In this document: positions 17,247 to 26,690 of the stretch, one piece after another
Numbering within the stretch: position 1 is the first letter of the stretch
Layout: each line of letters starts with the position of its first letter
Source: Mucilaginibacter daejeonensis
GTDB taxonomy: Bacteria; Bacteroidota; Bacteroidia; Sphingobacteriales; Sphingobacteriaceae
Assembly (NCBI RefSeq): GCF_020783335.1
Contig: NZ_CP086068.1
Coordinates: forward strand, 3,596,001-3,660,000
Length of the DNA stretch: 64,000 bases
Reading direction: 5' to 3'
Made by a program: the position numbers and the translations under genes
The notes under the pieces: model-generated
The model's database searches: none
What the model was told of the DNA's origin: nothing
What the model saw: only the letters and a program-made list of their open reading frames with translations

Positions 17247-17585
17247 ATGGATGCGGAACATGTACATAATTACCTCCGTGAGGTACTGAGCGAGCGTTAT
17301 ACCTCTTTAGAGGAGAGGTGGATGTTCGGCGGTACCTGCTTTATGGTGAACGATAAGATGTGCATCTGCATTAACGAGCGCGACCTGCTTTGCCGCATTG
17401 GTGCCGATAGCGTAGCCAACGAAGTGGAAGCAGGCAATTGCCACCACATGATGATGAATGGCCGTACCTCCAAAGATTATGTTTACGTGGAGCTGGACAC
17501 GCTGCATAACCTTAAAGATGTTGACCGCTGGCTGGATATGTGCCTGGCGTATAACCCGCACGCCAAGGCATCCAGAAAGAAATAG
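17247..17585 (+). CDS. TfoX N-terminal-domain protein
   Basis: The 112-residue protein consists only of the TfoX_N domain, with FGGTCFMVNDKMCICINERDLLCRIG at about 27-52 matching the family's GG.gfm...mfg pattern, and a lysine-rich end. Full-length TfoX/Sxy regulates competence in gammaproteobacteria and has an additional C-terminal domain that is absent here. In Bacteroidota such single-domain proteins are common and of unknown role. It follows the unknown exported protein by 3 bp and converges with dnaE across a perfect palindrome. Confidence 0.85.
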   Translation: MDAEHVHNYLREVLSERYTSLEERWMFGGTCFMVNDKMCICINERDLLCRIGADSVANEVEAGNCHHMMMNGRTSKDYVYVELDTLHNLKDVDRWLDMCLAYNPHAKASRKK

Positions 17586-17597
17586 ACCTTATTATAT

Positions 17598-17643
17598 GAA
17601 TGCAGAACGCCCCATGGTCATGACCATGGGGCGTTCTGCATTC
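17598..17643. repeat. 46-bp perfect palindrome between convergent genes
   Basis: Positions 17598-17620 and 17621-17643 are exact reverse complements with no loop, opening GAATGCAGAACGCCCCATGG. It lies between the convergent TfoX_N and dnaE genes. A bidirectional transcription stop is the simplest role, but there is no T-run on either side. Confidence 0.85.
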
Positions 17644-17665
17644 GTTACTATATATAGCTCCCGTT

Positions 17666-20600
17666 CTACTTCAATACCGGCTGCACATTGGTCAGCCCAT
17701 AAACGCCGGCCAAAAAGTCGTCGCTGGGGTTAATGCGACATGTCTTTGAGGGCAGATCGATGAACAGGTTCTCTTCGCCATCTTTGATCATCACCCGTAA
17801 AGCACAGTTCTTGACGTCGTATTTTTGATTGTTGACCGATATCAGTCGCTCCAGTTCGTCAACAAATTGCTCGTTGATGTTGTGCAGGTGCATACATACC
17901 GTGAGCGATTTGGTCATCTTATCGCGCATCTCTGATAACAGGTTAATGGCCGACAGCCTGAGATCCCAGTTATCTTTTTGGCGGTACTTTTCCTCTACCG
18001 TGCCTTTGATCTGGATAAAGTATCCATCGCCCAGCAGGTTGCGGAACTTGATGTAATCATCACCGAACAAAGCGAATTCGTAGCTGTCAAAATAATCCTC
18101 GATCACGAAGGTGCCGAAGGGTTTACCGGTTTTGGTCATTTTGTGCTGCACACTGGCCATCAGTCCGCCAATGCTCAATTCACCCTGGCGTTTGAGTTGT
18201 GCAAAACGCTCCATCGTTTCGGGTGGAGCCTCGCCGTTGCGCATGGCCACCAGGATCTTAAGATCTGATACCTTATTCTGGCAAAACTTCTCAAGCTCGA
18301 ACTTATAATTGTCCAGCGGGTGACCGGTCAAATAGATACCGATCACATCCTTCTCGTATTTTAGTTTCTCGATCAGCGGCCATTCCTCACTTTCGGGCAT
18401 GGCCGGTTCGGGTATGTAAGCCTCTACCGTACCACCGAACAATGACGATTGCGAACTGCTTTGCGTATTTTGATAATCGTTGGAGTATTTAATCAGCCTT
18501 TCTACCCCGGTCAGTATCCCATTCTCCGTCTTGGCAAAGAATTGGGCCCGGTTCAAGCCAAAGCTATCGAACGCACCGCTGTAAATAAGGTTCTCGTACG
18601 CCTTTTTATTAACGTTACGGGTATTGCTACGCTGGGCAAAATCAAATATCGAGGTGTAAGGGCCACGCTCTAACCGCTCTTCAATGATACTTTCGATGGC
18701 CTTTTCGCCCACCCCTTTCACACCGGTCAAGCCGAAACGCACCTCACCTTTCAGGTTAACGGAAAAGGCCATGTCCGACTCATTCACGTCAGGACCCAGC
18801 ACGGGGATACCCATGCGCCTGGTCTCTTCCATAAAGAAGGAGATCTTATCGATACTGTTCTGGTTATTCAGTACCGCCGCCATGTACTCGGCAGGGTAAT
18901 GTGCTTTCAGGTAGGCCGTTTGATAGGCAACGAAGGCATAACAGGTAGAGTGCGATTTATTGAACGCATATTGCGCGAAGGCTTTCCAGTCGGTCCAAAC
19001 CTTGGCCAGCTTATCTTTAGGGTGACCTTTGGCTAAGGCACCGTCCATGAACTGGGCCTCCATTTTGTTCAGTACCTCGATCTGCTTTTTACCCATGGCC
19101 TTACGCAAAACGTCGGCATCGCCCTTACTAAAGCCTGCCAGTTTTTGCGATAAAAGCATCACCTGCTCCTGGTACACGGTGATACCATAGGTCTCGCCCA
19201 GGTATTCTTCCATGTCGTCCAGGTCGAACGATACCGGCTCTAAACCATGTTTACGTTTAATAAAGCTGGGTATATACTCGATCGGGCCCGGGCGGTACAA
19301 GGCGTTCATGGCGATAAGATCCTCGAACCTATCGGGCTTAAGATCGCGCAGGTACATTTGCATACCGTCACTTTCAAATTGGAACGTACCATTGGTATCT
19401 CCCCGCTGGTAAAGTTCGTAGGTCTTTTGGTCATCTAGCGGTATATAATCTATGTCGATCTCGCGGCCGTGGTTCTGCTTGATCAGGCGCAGCGCATCTT
19501 TGATGATGGTGAGGGTCTTTAAACCCAAAAAGTCCATCTTGATAACGCCGGCATCCTCGATCACGCGACCATCATACTGGGTCACCAACAGATCAGAGTC
19601 CTTGGCCGTGGCCACAGGCACGATGTTGGTCAGGTCGTCGGGTGCGATAATGATACCCGCAGCGTGTACACCGGTATTGCGTACCGACCCTTCCAGCTTT
19701 TCGGCCTCGCGGAGTACCGTTGCTTTGAGGTCATTACCTTCTTTAATGGCTTTCAGTTCCGGAACCTGCTCAATGGCCTGTTTCAGGTTGATGCCCAATG
19801 TATCGGGCACCAGCTTTTTCATGGCGTTCACATCGCTCAGTGGCATATCCAGTACACGACCTACGTCCTGTATACTGGTACGGGCAGCCATGGAACCATA
19901 AGTAATGATCTGCGCCACCTGGTTCTTGCCGTATTTATCTACCACGTAATCGATCACACGCTGACGACCGGCGTCGTCAAAGTCGGTATCGATATCGGGC
20001 ATCGACTTACGATCGGGGTTCAGAAAACGTTCGAACAGGAGGTTATACTTGATCGGGTCTATATTAGTGATACCTATACAATAGGCCACTGCCGATCCTG
20101 CGGCCGATCCACGGCCGGGGCCGATGAACACGCCCATGTTACGCCCCTCCTTAATAAAGTCGGCCACGATGAGGAAGTAACCCGCAAAACCCATGGTCTT
20201 GATGGTGAACAGCTCAAAGTTGATCCGCTCCTCTACATCCGGTGTGATCTCCTGGTAACGTTCGCGCGCGCCGGTAAAGGTCAGGTGCTTGAGGTATTCC
20301 CACTGGTTCAGCACATCGGCCTCGGCACCCTGGTGTATCTGGAACTCGGGCGGTATCGGGAAGTTGGGCAGCATGATGTCACGCTTCAACTTCAGCACCT
20401 CTACCTTATCAACGATCTCGTTGGTATTATCTAACGATTCGGGCAGATCATGGAACAGCTTGCCCATCTCGGCCTGCGTTTTGAAATAGAACTGATCGTT
20501 GGGGAACCCGAAACGATAGCCCTTACCACCCTCCTCATCCGTCGCGATGGGCGTGCTCTGCATATCGCCCGTGTTCACACACAACAAAATATCGTGCGCG

Positions 20601-21250
20601 TTGGCATCCTGCTGATCCACGTAATGCGAATCGTTAGAGCAAATGATCTTGACCTGGTGCTTTTTGGCGTATTTAAGCAGGGTATTGTTAATGATCTCCT
20701 GCTCGGGGATGGCATGGCGCTGTAATTCGATGTAATAATCCTCACCAAAAAGGTCAAGCCACCATTTGAACTCCTGCTCGGCCTCATCCTCTCCTTTTTT
20801 GAGGATGGCCTGCGGCACCGACGCACCTATACAGCACGTGGTAGCGATCAGTCCTTTATGGTATTTAAGGATAAGTTCCTTATCTATACGAGGCCATTTG
20901 CTGTACAGCCCTTCCATGTAGCCAAGTGAACACAGCTTGATCAGGTTCTTATACCCCTCGGCATTTTTAGCCAGGAACAATTGGTGATGGCGTACATCCT
21001 TCTTCTCTTTGGTGAACTGCTTTTTGTGCCTGTCCTCTACCACGTAGAACTCACAACCCACGATAGGCTTCACGTTATGTTTCCCCGCCTCGGCCACGAA
21101 TTTGAACACCCCGAACATGTTACCATGGTCGGTAATGGCCAACGCCTTCATGCCATCCGCAGCAGCTTTTTTGTAAAGCTTGGATATATCGGCGGCGCCG
21201 TCGAGCAGAGAAAATTGAGTATGTACGTGTAAATGAGAGAAATCAGGCAT
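17666..21250 (-). CDS. dnaE: DNA polymerase III alpha subunit (replicative polymerase)
   Basis: The 1194-residue C-family polymerase carries the main chromosomal DNA synthesis activity. Domains in order: PHP (opening HLHVH at 6-10), palm with GPGRGSAAGS (378-387) and the catalytic aspartates of MPDIDTDF (D419, D421, D423), thumb and fingers with ALYRPGP, the helix-hairpin-helix region VKGVGEKAIESI, and an OB fold at about 1000-1080 (IGGLMASVQHKMTKTGKPFG). No intein or frameshift interrupts it and length is normal. Proofreading is presumably supplied by a separate DnaQ. It appears monocistronic. Confidence 0.98.
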   Translation of the reverse strand: MPDFSHLHVHTQFSLLDGAADISKLYKKAAADGMKALAITDHGNMFGVFKFVAEAGKHNVKPIVGCEFYVVEDRHKKQFTKEKKDVRHHQLFLAKNAEGYKNLIKLCSLGYMEGLYSKWPRIDKELILKYHKGLIATTCCIGASVPQAILKKGEDEAEQEFKWWLDLFGEDYYIELQRHAIPEQEIINNTLLKYAKKHQVKIICSNDSHYVDQQDANAHDILLCVNTGDMQSTPIATDEEGGKGYRFGFPNDQFYFKTQAEMGKLFHDLPESLDNTNEIVDKVEVLKLKRDIMLPNFPIPPEFQIHQGAEADVLNQWEYLKHLTFTGARERYQEITPDVEERINFELFTIKTMGFAGYFLIVADFIKEGRNMGVFIGPGRGSAAGSAVAYCIGITNIDPIKYNLLFERFLNPDRKSMPDIDTDFDDAGRQRVIDYVVDKYGKNQVAQIITYGSMAARTSIQDVGRVLDMPLSDVNAMKKLVPDTLGINLKQAIEQVPELKAIKEGNDLKATVLREAEKLEGSVRNTGVHAAGIIIAPDDLTNIVPVATAKDSDLLVTQYDGRVIEDAGVIKMDFLGLKTLTIIKDALRLIKQNHGREIDIDYIPLDDQKTYELYQRGDTNGTFQFESDGMQMYLRDLKPDRFEDLIAMNALYRPGPIEYIPSFIKRKHGLEPVSFDLDDMEEYLGETYGITVYQEQVMLLSQKLAGFSKGDADVLRKAMGKKQIEVLNKMEAQFMDGALAKGHPKDKLAKVWTDWKAFAQYAFNKSHSTCYAFVAYQTAYLKAHYPAEYMAAVLNNQNSIDKISFFMEETRRMGIPVLGPDVNESDMAFSVNLKGEVRFGLTGVKGVGEKAIESIIEERLERGPYTSIFDFAQRSNTRNVNKKAYENLIYSGAFDSFGLNRAQFFAKTENGILTGVERLIKYSNDYQNTQSSSQSSLFGGTVEAYIPEPAMPESEEWPLIEKLKYEKDVIGIYLTGHPLDNYKFELEKFCQNKVSDLKILVAMRNGEAPPETMERFAQLKRQGELSIGGLMASVQHKMTKTGKPFGTFVIEDYFDSYEFALFGDDYIKFRNLLGDGYFIQIKGTVEEKYRQKDNWDLRLSAINLLSEMRDKMTKSLTVCMHLHNINEQFVDELERLISVNNQKYDVKNCALRVMIKDGEENLFIDLPSKTCRINPSDDFLAGVYGLTNVQPVLK

Positions 21251-21349
21251 AGCAGTATCATTACGGCCCTAAACACGGGGGCGTGATACAAATCTACCAA
21301 AATATGATGGCTATTCGGTCCTGTTGATAACTTGTGACACACTATGCAG

Positions 21350-21464
21350 ATAGCCTTCGAAGTTGGAATAGAACGACCATCGTTATCTTTCGTAGGAGTA
21401 ACGCAAGGCCGATGCCTATCAGAAATGTTACTTCTGATAGGTTAAAACAAGATCCGAAGGCTAT
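21350..21464. repeat. Nested inverted repeats upstream of tamB
   Basis: An outer pair (21350-21359 and 21455-21464, ATAGCCTTCG with CGAAGGCTAT) encloses an inner 10-bp stem (21415-21424 with 21432-21441, CCTATCAGAA). It lies in the 264-bp gap between the divergent dnaE and tamB genes. It could be a leader RNA structure of tamB, a small RNA or a miniature mobile element. Confidence 0.6.
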
Positions 21465-21514
21465 TTGTATTACAAAGGTCACATCATCCGTCTCATCTTA
21501 CAAACACAAATAAA

Positions 21515-24500
21515 TTGGGAAAATTTGGACGTATAGCTCTAAAGACTATTTTATGGATCATTGCAAGTGTCATATTCCTGCTACTGCTGGTCGTTATATT
21601 GATACAGGTACCGGCAGTGCAGCAATTTGCCAAGAACAAAGCCGTTAACTTTTTGGAAGGCAAGATCCACACCAAGGTGGAGATAGGCCATATCACCATC
21701 GGGTTCCCGAAAATGCTGGTGCTGGAGAACGTATACTTCGAGGATCAGAAAAAAGATACCCTGATCGCCGGCGAAAAATTGAAGGTGGACATCAGCATGA
21801 TGAAATTGCTGAAAAGCCAGGTAGAAGTGAATGAGATCAACCTGCAAGGCATCACCGCCAAGGTTAGCCGCGGCGCCGACAGTACCTTCAACTTCGACTA
21901 CATAATCAAGGCCTTTGCCAGCGAGAACAAGAAAGAGCCAAAACCGCAGGATACTACCTCTACGCTCAAGATATCACTGGATAAGATCATCCTCGATAAG
22001 ATCAACATCGCTTATAAGGATGTGACCACCGGCAACGATATCAAGTTCCTGCTGGGGCATTTTGATACCCGCATCAAGACCTTTGATCTGGATAGTATGC
22101 GTTTTGCCATACCCAAGATCAACCTGAGCAACGTTAACGCACGCATCATTCAAACGCCGGCCGGTTCGAGCATTGCGCAAACCAACGCTATCGATACCGC
22201 CACCAAGCCCATCAATTTAAAACTGGATCTGGGTACCATCGACCTTTCGAAGATCAAGGTAGATTACCGCACCAACGAGATGAGCACCAGCATGGACCTG
22301 GGCCAGCTATTGGTAGAGATGGATAAGATCGACCTGCAGCACCAACGTGTGGGTGTAAAAAGCATCACCCTCAACGATACCCGTGCCGGGCTTACCCTTG
22401 CCAAACCACAATCGGTGGCCAAAGCGGTAGAGAAAGGCGTGAAAAAATTGGATACGCTGGTGACACCGCCGCAAAGCAACATGCCATGGCGGGCCACTAT
22501 TGGCAAGATCAGCTTAGCTAATAACGATATCAAGTTCGATAATAATGCCCTGGCACCGCAACGACGCGGACTCGACCCTGGTCACGTTTTTATAAAAGGA
22601 CTCAATACCGAGATCGAGGACCTGTCATACAGTCCTGATACCATTTCGGGTAAGGTGAAGCAGTTCGCGTTCAGCGACAAGAGCGGCTTCAAGCTCAACC
22701 AGTTCCGTACTGATTTCATGTATGGCGCCAAGAATGCATATTTGAAGGACCTTTATGTGGAGACCCCATCTACCGTTATCCAGCGTAACGTAGAGGTGGC
22801 CTACCCTTCTATCGGGGCGATCAGTAAAGATATCAGCAAACTGAGCATCAATGCCAACTTAGATGGCACCCGCATTGGCCTCCGTGATATATTGATCCTG
22901 ATGCCTACCATGGCCAGCATGGAACCGTTCCGCAGTACACCTAACGCCGTATTTATGGTGAACGGACGAGTGATCGGCCGTGTGGACAACCTCAACATCC
23001 CTAATTTTGAGGTGACCGGTTTGAGCAATACGCACATCAAGACCTCTGCCCGCTTGAAAGGCTTACCTGACGTGAACAAGGCCTACTTTGATGTGGACCT
23101 GGCCGACCTGACCACCAGCCGCCGCGACATCTATCGCCTGGCGCCTAAAGGCACCATCCCTAACAGTATCAATATCCCTGAATACCTGAGCTTAAAAGGT
23201 AAGCTTAAAGGAACCATGAAGAACCTGAGCACCCAACTGGCCCTGCGCACCAGCCTGGGCAGTATGGATGCCACCGCCAACGTGAAGAACGCTACCGACA
23301 TGAAGCGTATCGCGTACTCGGCCAATGTAAAGGTGAACAACCTGAACGCAGGTGCCATCACCAAGCAGCCACAAACGGTAGGCCGCCTCACCCTGACCGC
23401 CAACGTTAAAGGTGCCGGTGCCGACCCTAAACACCTGAACGTACAATTTGCCGCTAACGTGGTAAGCGCACAGATCAAAGGCTATACCTATCGTAACCTG
23501 GTGGCTAAAGGCAGCGCCCGAAACGGCAGCTACGTGGCCAACGCCACCATGAAAGACCCGAACATCCACTTTAGCCTGGATGCCAAGGCCAACATGAACC
23601 AAAAATATCCATCGGTTAAAGCTACCATGATGGTGGACAGCATCAACCTGCAAAAGCTTCATTTTGTAAAGGATGATATGCGTTTCCATGGTAAGTTGGT
23701 GGCCGATCTGCCTACTGCCGACCCTGACCACCTGAACGGTACCGTATTGCTGACCGAGCTACGCGTGATCAACAAAGGCACGCCGATAGCCATTGATACC
23801 GTTAGCCTGAAGGCTACCGCCAATAGCGATAGCAGCAGCCTGTTATTACGAACGCCGTTCCTGTACGCCCACTTGGGTGGCAAATACAAACTGACCGAGA
23901 TCGGTACCGCCTTGCAGGATAACATCAACAAGTACTTTAACATGGCATTGGCCGCGGCCCCTGCACGTACGGCCAAACCGGTGAAAAGTGCGCCGTACTC
24001 GCCTCAACAACTGAACTTCCAGCTCAAGATCGTAAAGACCAAGCTGTTCGACCAGTTCGTGCCTGATCTTAAACAGTTAGACCCAGTGCTGATCAATGGT
24101 AACTTTGATAGCCAGAGCGGCCAGTTATTGGTGAACGGCACGATGCCTAAGATCATTTACGGTACCAACATCGTTGATAACGGTAAGATCAACATCAATA
24201 CCAACAACAACGCGCTCAACTATGCGCTTACCTTCGACCAGATCAAGGTCGGCGAGAGCTTGAAACTACTATATCCAAGCGTATCGGGTAACGCACAGAA
24301 CGATAAATTGAACGTGAGCCTGCAGGTGCGCGATGCTGCTAAGAAAGAGCGCTATCGAATTGCCGGTATCTTCAGTGTGATACCAAGCGCCTACCAGTTC
24401 AGCTTTGCTCAGGATGGCCTGTTGCTTGATTATATGAAGTGGGCGGTCAATCCTAATAACTCGTTCCAATACGGTAACAAAGGTATCCTGGCGCGCGATT

Positions 24501-26686
24501 TTTCGATCACCAACAGCAACCAGGTGTTGAGCATCAACAGCAACCCGCCACAAGCCAACGCACCGCTTGATGTCAAGTTCACCAATTTCCACATCGAGAC
24601 CCTGACCCGTTTGGCTCAGCAAGACTCATTACTGGTAGGCGGTACCATTAACGGCGGCGCCACCTTAAGCAACCTGCAAACCTCACCGGTGTTCGTGGCC
24701 GATATGAACGTGGGTGACTTTAGCTTTAAGGGCGACACCGTAGGCAATATTGCCATCAAAGTGAATAACCAAACGGCTAACGCTTACGCGGCCAATGTTG
24801 ACATTACCGGCAAAGGTAATCAGGTAACGTTGAACGGCATGTACTATACCGATGCCCCACAGGGCCGTATGGACCTGAACCTGAACATCGTGACGCTTAA
24901 CATGAAGAGCATCGAAGGTTTCAGCTTTGGCAGCATACGCAGGGCTACGGGTAATATCACCGGTCAGCTCAAGATCACCGGAACCACATCAGCACCGGCA
25001 GTAAGGGGCGATATCCGTTTTAATAAAGTGGGCTTCAACGTATCGATGCTGAACTCGTACTTCACCATGCCTAACGAGAGCATCACCTTTAATAACGAGG
25101 GCGTGCGTTTTAACGACTTTAGCCTGATCGATAGTACCGGCAACAAGGCCGTGGTATCAGGTGCGATATATACCAAGACCTATACTGATTTCCGCTTCGG
25201 TATCGACATTAACGCCAACAATTTCAGGGCGGTCAACTCTACTCAGGCCGACAATAAGCTGTTCTATGGCAAGCTGTTCATTGATACGCGCATACGCATA
25301 CGTGGCGATATGAAAAAGCCGGTGGTGGATGCCAACCTGACCGTTGATCCGCAAACCGACATGACCTTTGTGCTGCCGAGCACCGACCCAAGCATTGAGG
25401 ATCGTAAAGGCGTAGTAGAATTTATTGATAAGAACGCCATCCCGTTAGACTCCATCCTGCTGGCTAAGCAACTCGACTCGTTACGTAAATCGGAAGTGAC
25501 CGGTTTGGATGTGAACGCTACCATTAACGTAGCTAAGGAGGCTAACTTCAACATCGTGATCGACCCACGCAATGGCGATGTGGTACACATACGCGGCGAG
25601 GCACAACTGAACGGCGGTATCGATCCGAGCGGCAAGATCAGCCTAACCGGTACTTACACTGTGGCACAGGGCTCTTATCAATTGTCATACGGTCCGGTGA
25701 GTAAATTATTCAAATTTAAGCCCGGCAGTACCATTGTTTGGAACGGCGACCCTACCGATGCCAATGTTGACCTGACGGCCATTTACGTAGCCAACGTTCC
25801 TCCTATTGACCTGGTAGCCGATCAGTTAGGCGGCTCCGACGCGCAGAAGACGATCTATAAACAAAAGCTACCTTTCAACGTGAACCTGAATATGAAGGAT
25901 AAGCTGATGACGCCGAAGATCAGCTTTGACATCATATTGCCTGACAGCAATTACTCGGTAGGTACCGATGTTACAAATGCCGTAGATACCCGTTTGGAGC
26001 AGATACGCCGCGACCCTAATGAGATGAACAAGCAGGTGCTTGGCGTACTGGTACTGGGCCACTTTATTGGCGACAACCCACTGCAAAGTCAGGGCGGTAG
26101 CGCCGGTGCCGAAGGTTTGGTGCGTAACAGTGTGAGCAGCCTGCTCTCGAACCAGTTGAACAAACTGGCGGGCGACCTGATCGGCGGTGTTGACCTGAAC
26201 TTTGACCTGCAATCGGGCCAGGACTACTCTTCCGGTACCGAACAGAACCGAACCGATCTTAACGTGGGGCTATCCAAACGGTTCCTGAATGATCGTTTAA
26301 CGGTCACCGTGGGCAATAACTTCCAGTTGGAGGGTAAACAGCAACCGGGCCAGCGGGCCAGCACCATTGCGGGTAACGTGGCGATCAATTACCGCTTGAC
26401 CAAGGACGGCCGTTACGCCCTGCGTGCTTACCGCCGCGACCAATACATCGTGATACAGGGCCAGGTGATCGAGACGGGCGTTGGCTTCTCTGTGAACGTT
26501 GACTATAACCGCTTTAAAGAGATATTCTCGAAGAATACTCCTGAAGAGCGCAGGCTACTACGCCAGCGCAAGCGCGAAGAGCGGGAAAAGAAAGCCGAAG
26601 ACCAGCAAAAACAATATGAGGTACAACCTGGCGACGACCCTAAAAAGGCCAAAGGAGCAACCGATACCGTGACCACTTTTAACTGA
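21515..26686 (+). CDS. tamB: TamB-like translocation and assembly / lipid-transport protein
   Basis: A 1723-residue AsmA/TamB-type protein. A single membrane anchor (about 10-31) is followed by some 1,400 residues of repetitive beta-strand sequence, as in the long lipid-binding groove of these bridge proteins, and by the TamB C-terminal DUF490 region (about 1350-1700, including LNFDLQSGQDY and LSKRFLNDRLTVTVGNNFQLEG). TamB works with TamA in outer-membrane biogenesis and shuttles phospholipid across the periplasm. The start is TTG, because no ATG precedes the anchor in frame. The charged tail EEREKKAEDQQKQ closes it. The TamA-like gene begins 4 bp downstream. Confidence 0.93.
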   Translation: MGKFGRIALKTILWIIASVIFLLLLVVILIQVPAVQQFAKNKAVNFLEGKIHTKVEIGHITIGFPKMLVLENVYFEDQKKDTLIAGEKLKVDISMMKLLKSQVEVNEINLQGITAKVSRGADSTFNFDYIIKAFASENKKEPKPQDTTSTLKISLDKIILDKINIAYKDVTTGNDIKFLLGHFDTRIKTFDLDSMRFAIPKINLSNVNARIIQTPAGSSIAQTNAIDTATKPINLKLDLGTIDLSKIKVDYRTNEMSTSMDLGQLLVEMDKIDLQHQRVGVKSITLNDTRAGLTLAKPQSVAKAVEKGVKKLDTLVTPPQSNMPWRATIGKISLANNDIKFDNNALAPQRRGLDPGHVFIKGLNTEIEDLSYSPDTISGKVKQFAFSDKSGFKLNQFRTDFMYGAKNAYLKDLYVETPSTVIQRNVEVAYPSIGAISKDISKLSINANLDGTRIGLRDILILMPTMASMEPFRSTPNAVFMVNGRVIGRVDNLNIPNFEVTGLSNTHIKTSARLKGLPDVNKAYFDVDLADLTTSRRDIYRLAPKGTIPNSINIPEYLSLKGKLKGTMKNLSTQLALRTSLGSMDATANVKNATDMKRIAYSANVKVNNLNAGAITKQPQTVGRLTLTANVKGAGADPKHLNVQFAANVVSAQIKGYTYRNLVAKGSARNGSYVANATMKDPNIHFSLDAKANMNQKYPSVKATMMVDSINLQKLHFVKDDMRFHGKLVADLPTADPDHLNGTVLLTELRVINKGTPIAIDTVSLKATANSDSSSLLLRTPFLYAHLGGKYKLTEIGTALQDNINKYFNMALAAAPARTAKPVKSAPYSPQQLNFQLKIVKTKLFDQFVPDLKQLDPVLINGNFDSQSGQLLVNGTMPKIIYGTNIVDNGKININTNNNALNYALTFDQIKVGESLKLLYPSVSGNAQNDKLNVSLQVRDAAKKERYRIAGIFSVIPSAYQFSFAQDGLLLDYMKWAVNPNNSFQYGNKGILARDFSITNSNQVLSINSNPPQANAPLDVKFTNFHIETLTRLAQQDSLLVGGTINGGATLSNLQTSPVFVADMNVGDFSFKGDTVGNIAIKVNNQTANAYAANVDITGKGNQVTLNGMYYTDAPQGRMDLNLNIVTLNMKSIEGFSFGSIRRATGNITGQLKITGTTSAPAVRGDIRFNKVGFNVSMLNSYFTMPNESITFNNEGVRFNDFSLIDSTGNKAVVSGAIYTKTYTDFRFGIDINANNFRAVNSTQADNKLFYGKLFIDTRIRIRGDMKKPVVDANLTVDPQTDMTFVLPSTDPSIEDRKGVVEFIDKNAIPLDSILLAKQLDSLRKSEVTGLDVNATINVAKEANFNIVIDPRNGDVVHIRGEAQLNGGIDPSGKISLTGTYTVAQGSYQLSYGPVSKLFKFKPGSTIVWNGDPTDANVDLTAIYVANVPPIDLVADQLGGSDAQKTIYKQKLPFNVNLNMKDKLMTPKISFDIILPDSNYSVGTDVTNAVDTRLEQIRRDPNEMNKQVLGVLVLGHFIGDNPLQSQGGSAGAEGLVRNSVSSLLSNQLNKLAGDLIGGVDLNFDLQSGQDYSSGTEQNRTDLNVGLSKRFLNDRLTVTVGNNFQLEGKQQPGQRASTIAGNVAINYRLTKDGRYALRAYRRDQYIVIQGQVIETGVGFSVNVDYNRFKEIFSKNTPEERRLLRQRKREEREKKAEDQQKQYEVQPGDDPKKAKGATDTVTTFN

Positions 26687-26690
26687 TCCC

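Noticed and set aside
17666..21250. Intein or split-gene structure in dnaE
   Set aside because: The frame is continuous with normal domain order and length; no intein block motifs were seen.
23192..23731. Long antisense frame (179 codons) inside tamB, and similar ones in dnaE and the rest of tamB
   Set aside because: These lie opposite strongly coding genes, have no recognisable domains and come from the GC-rich third-position pattern of the true frame.
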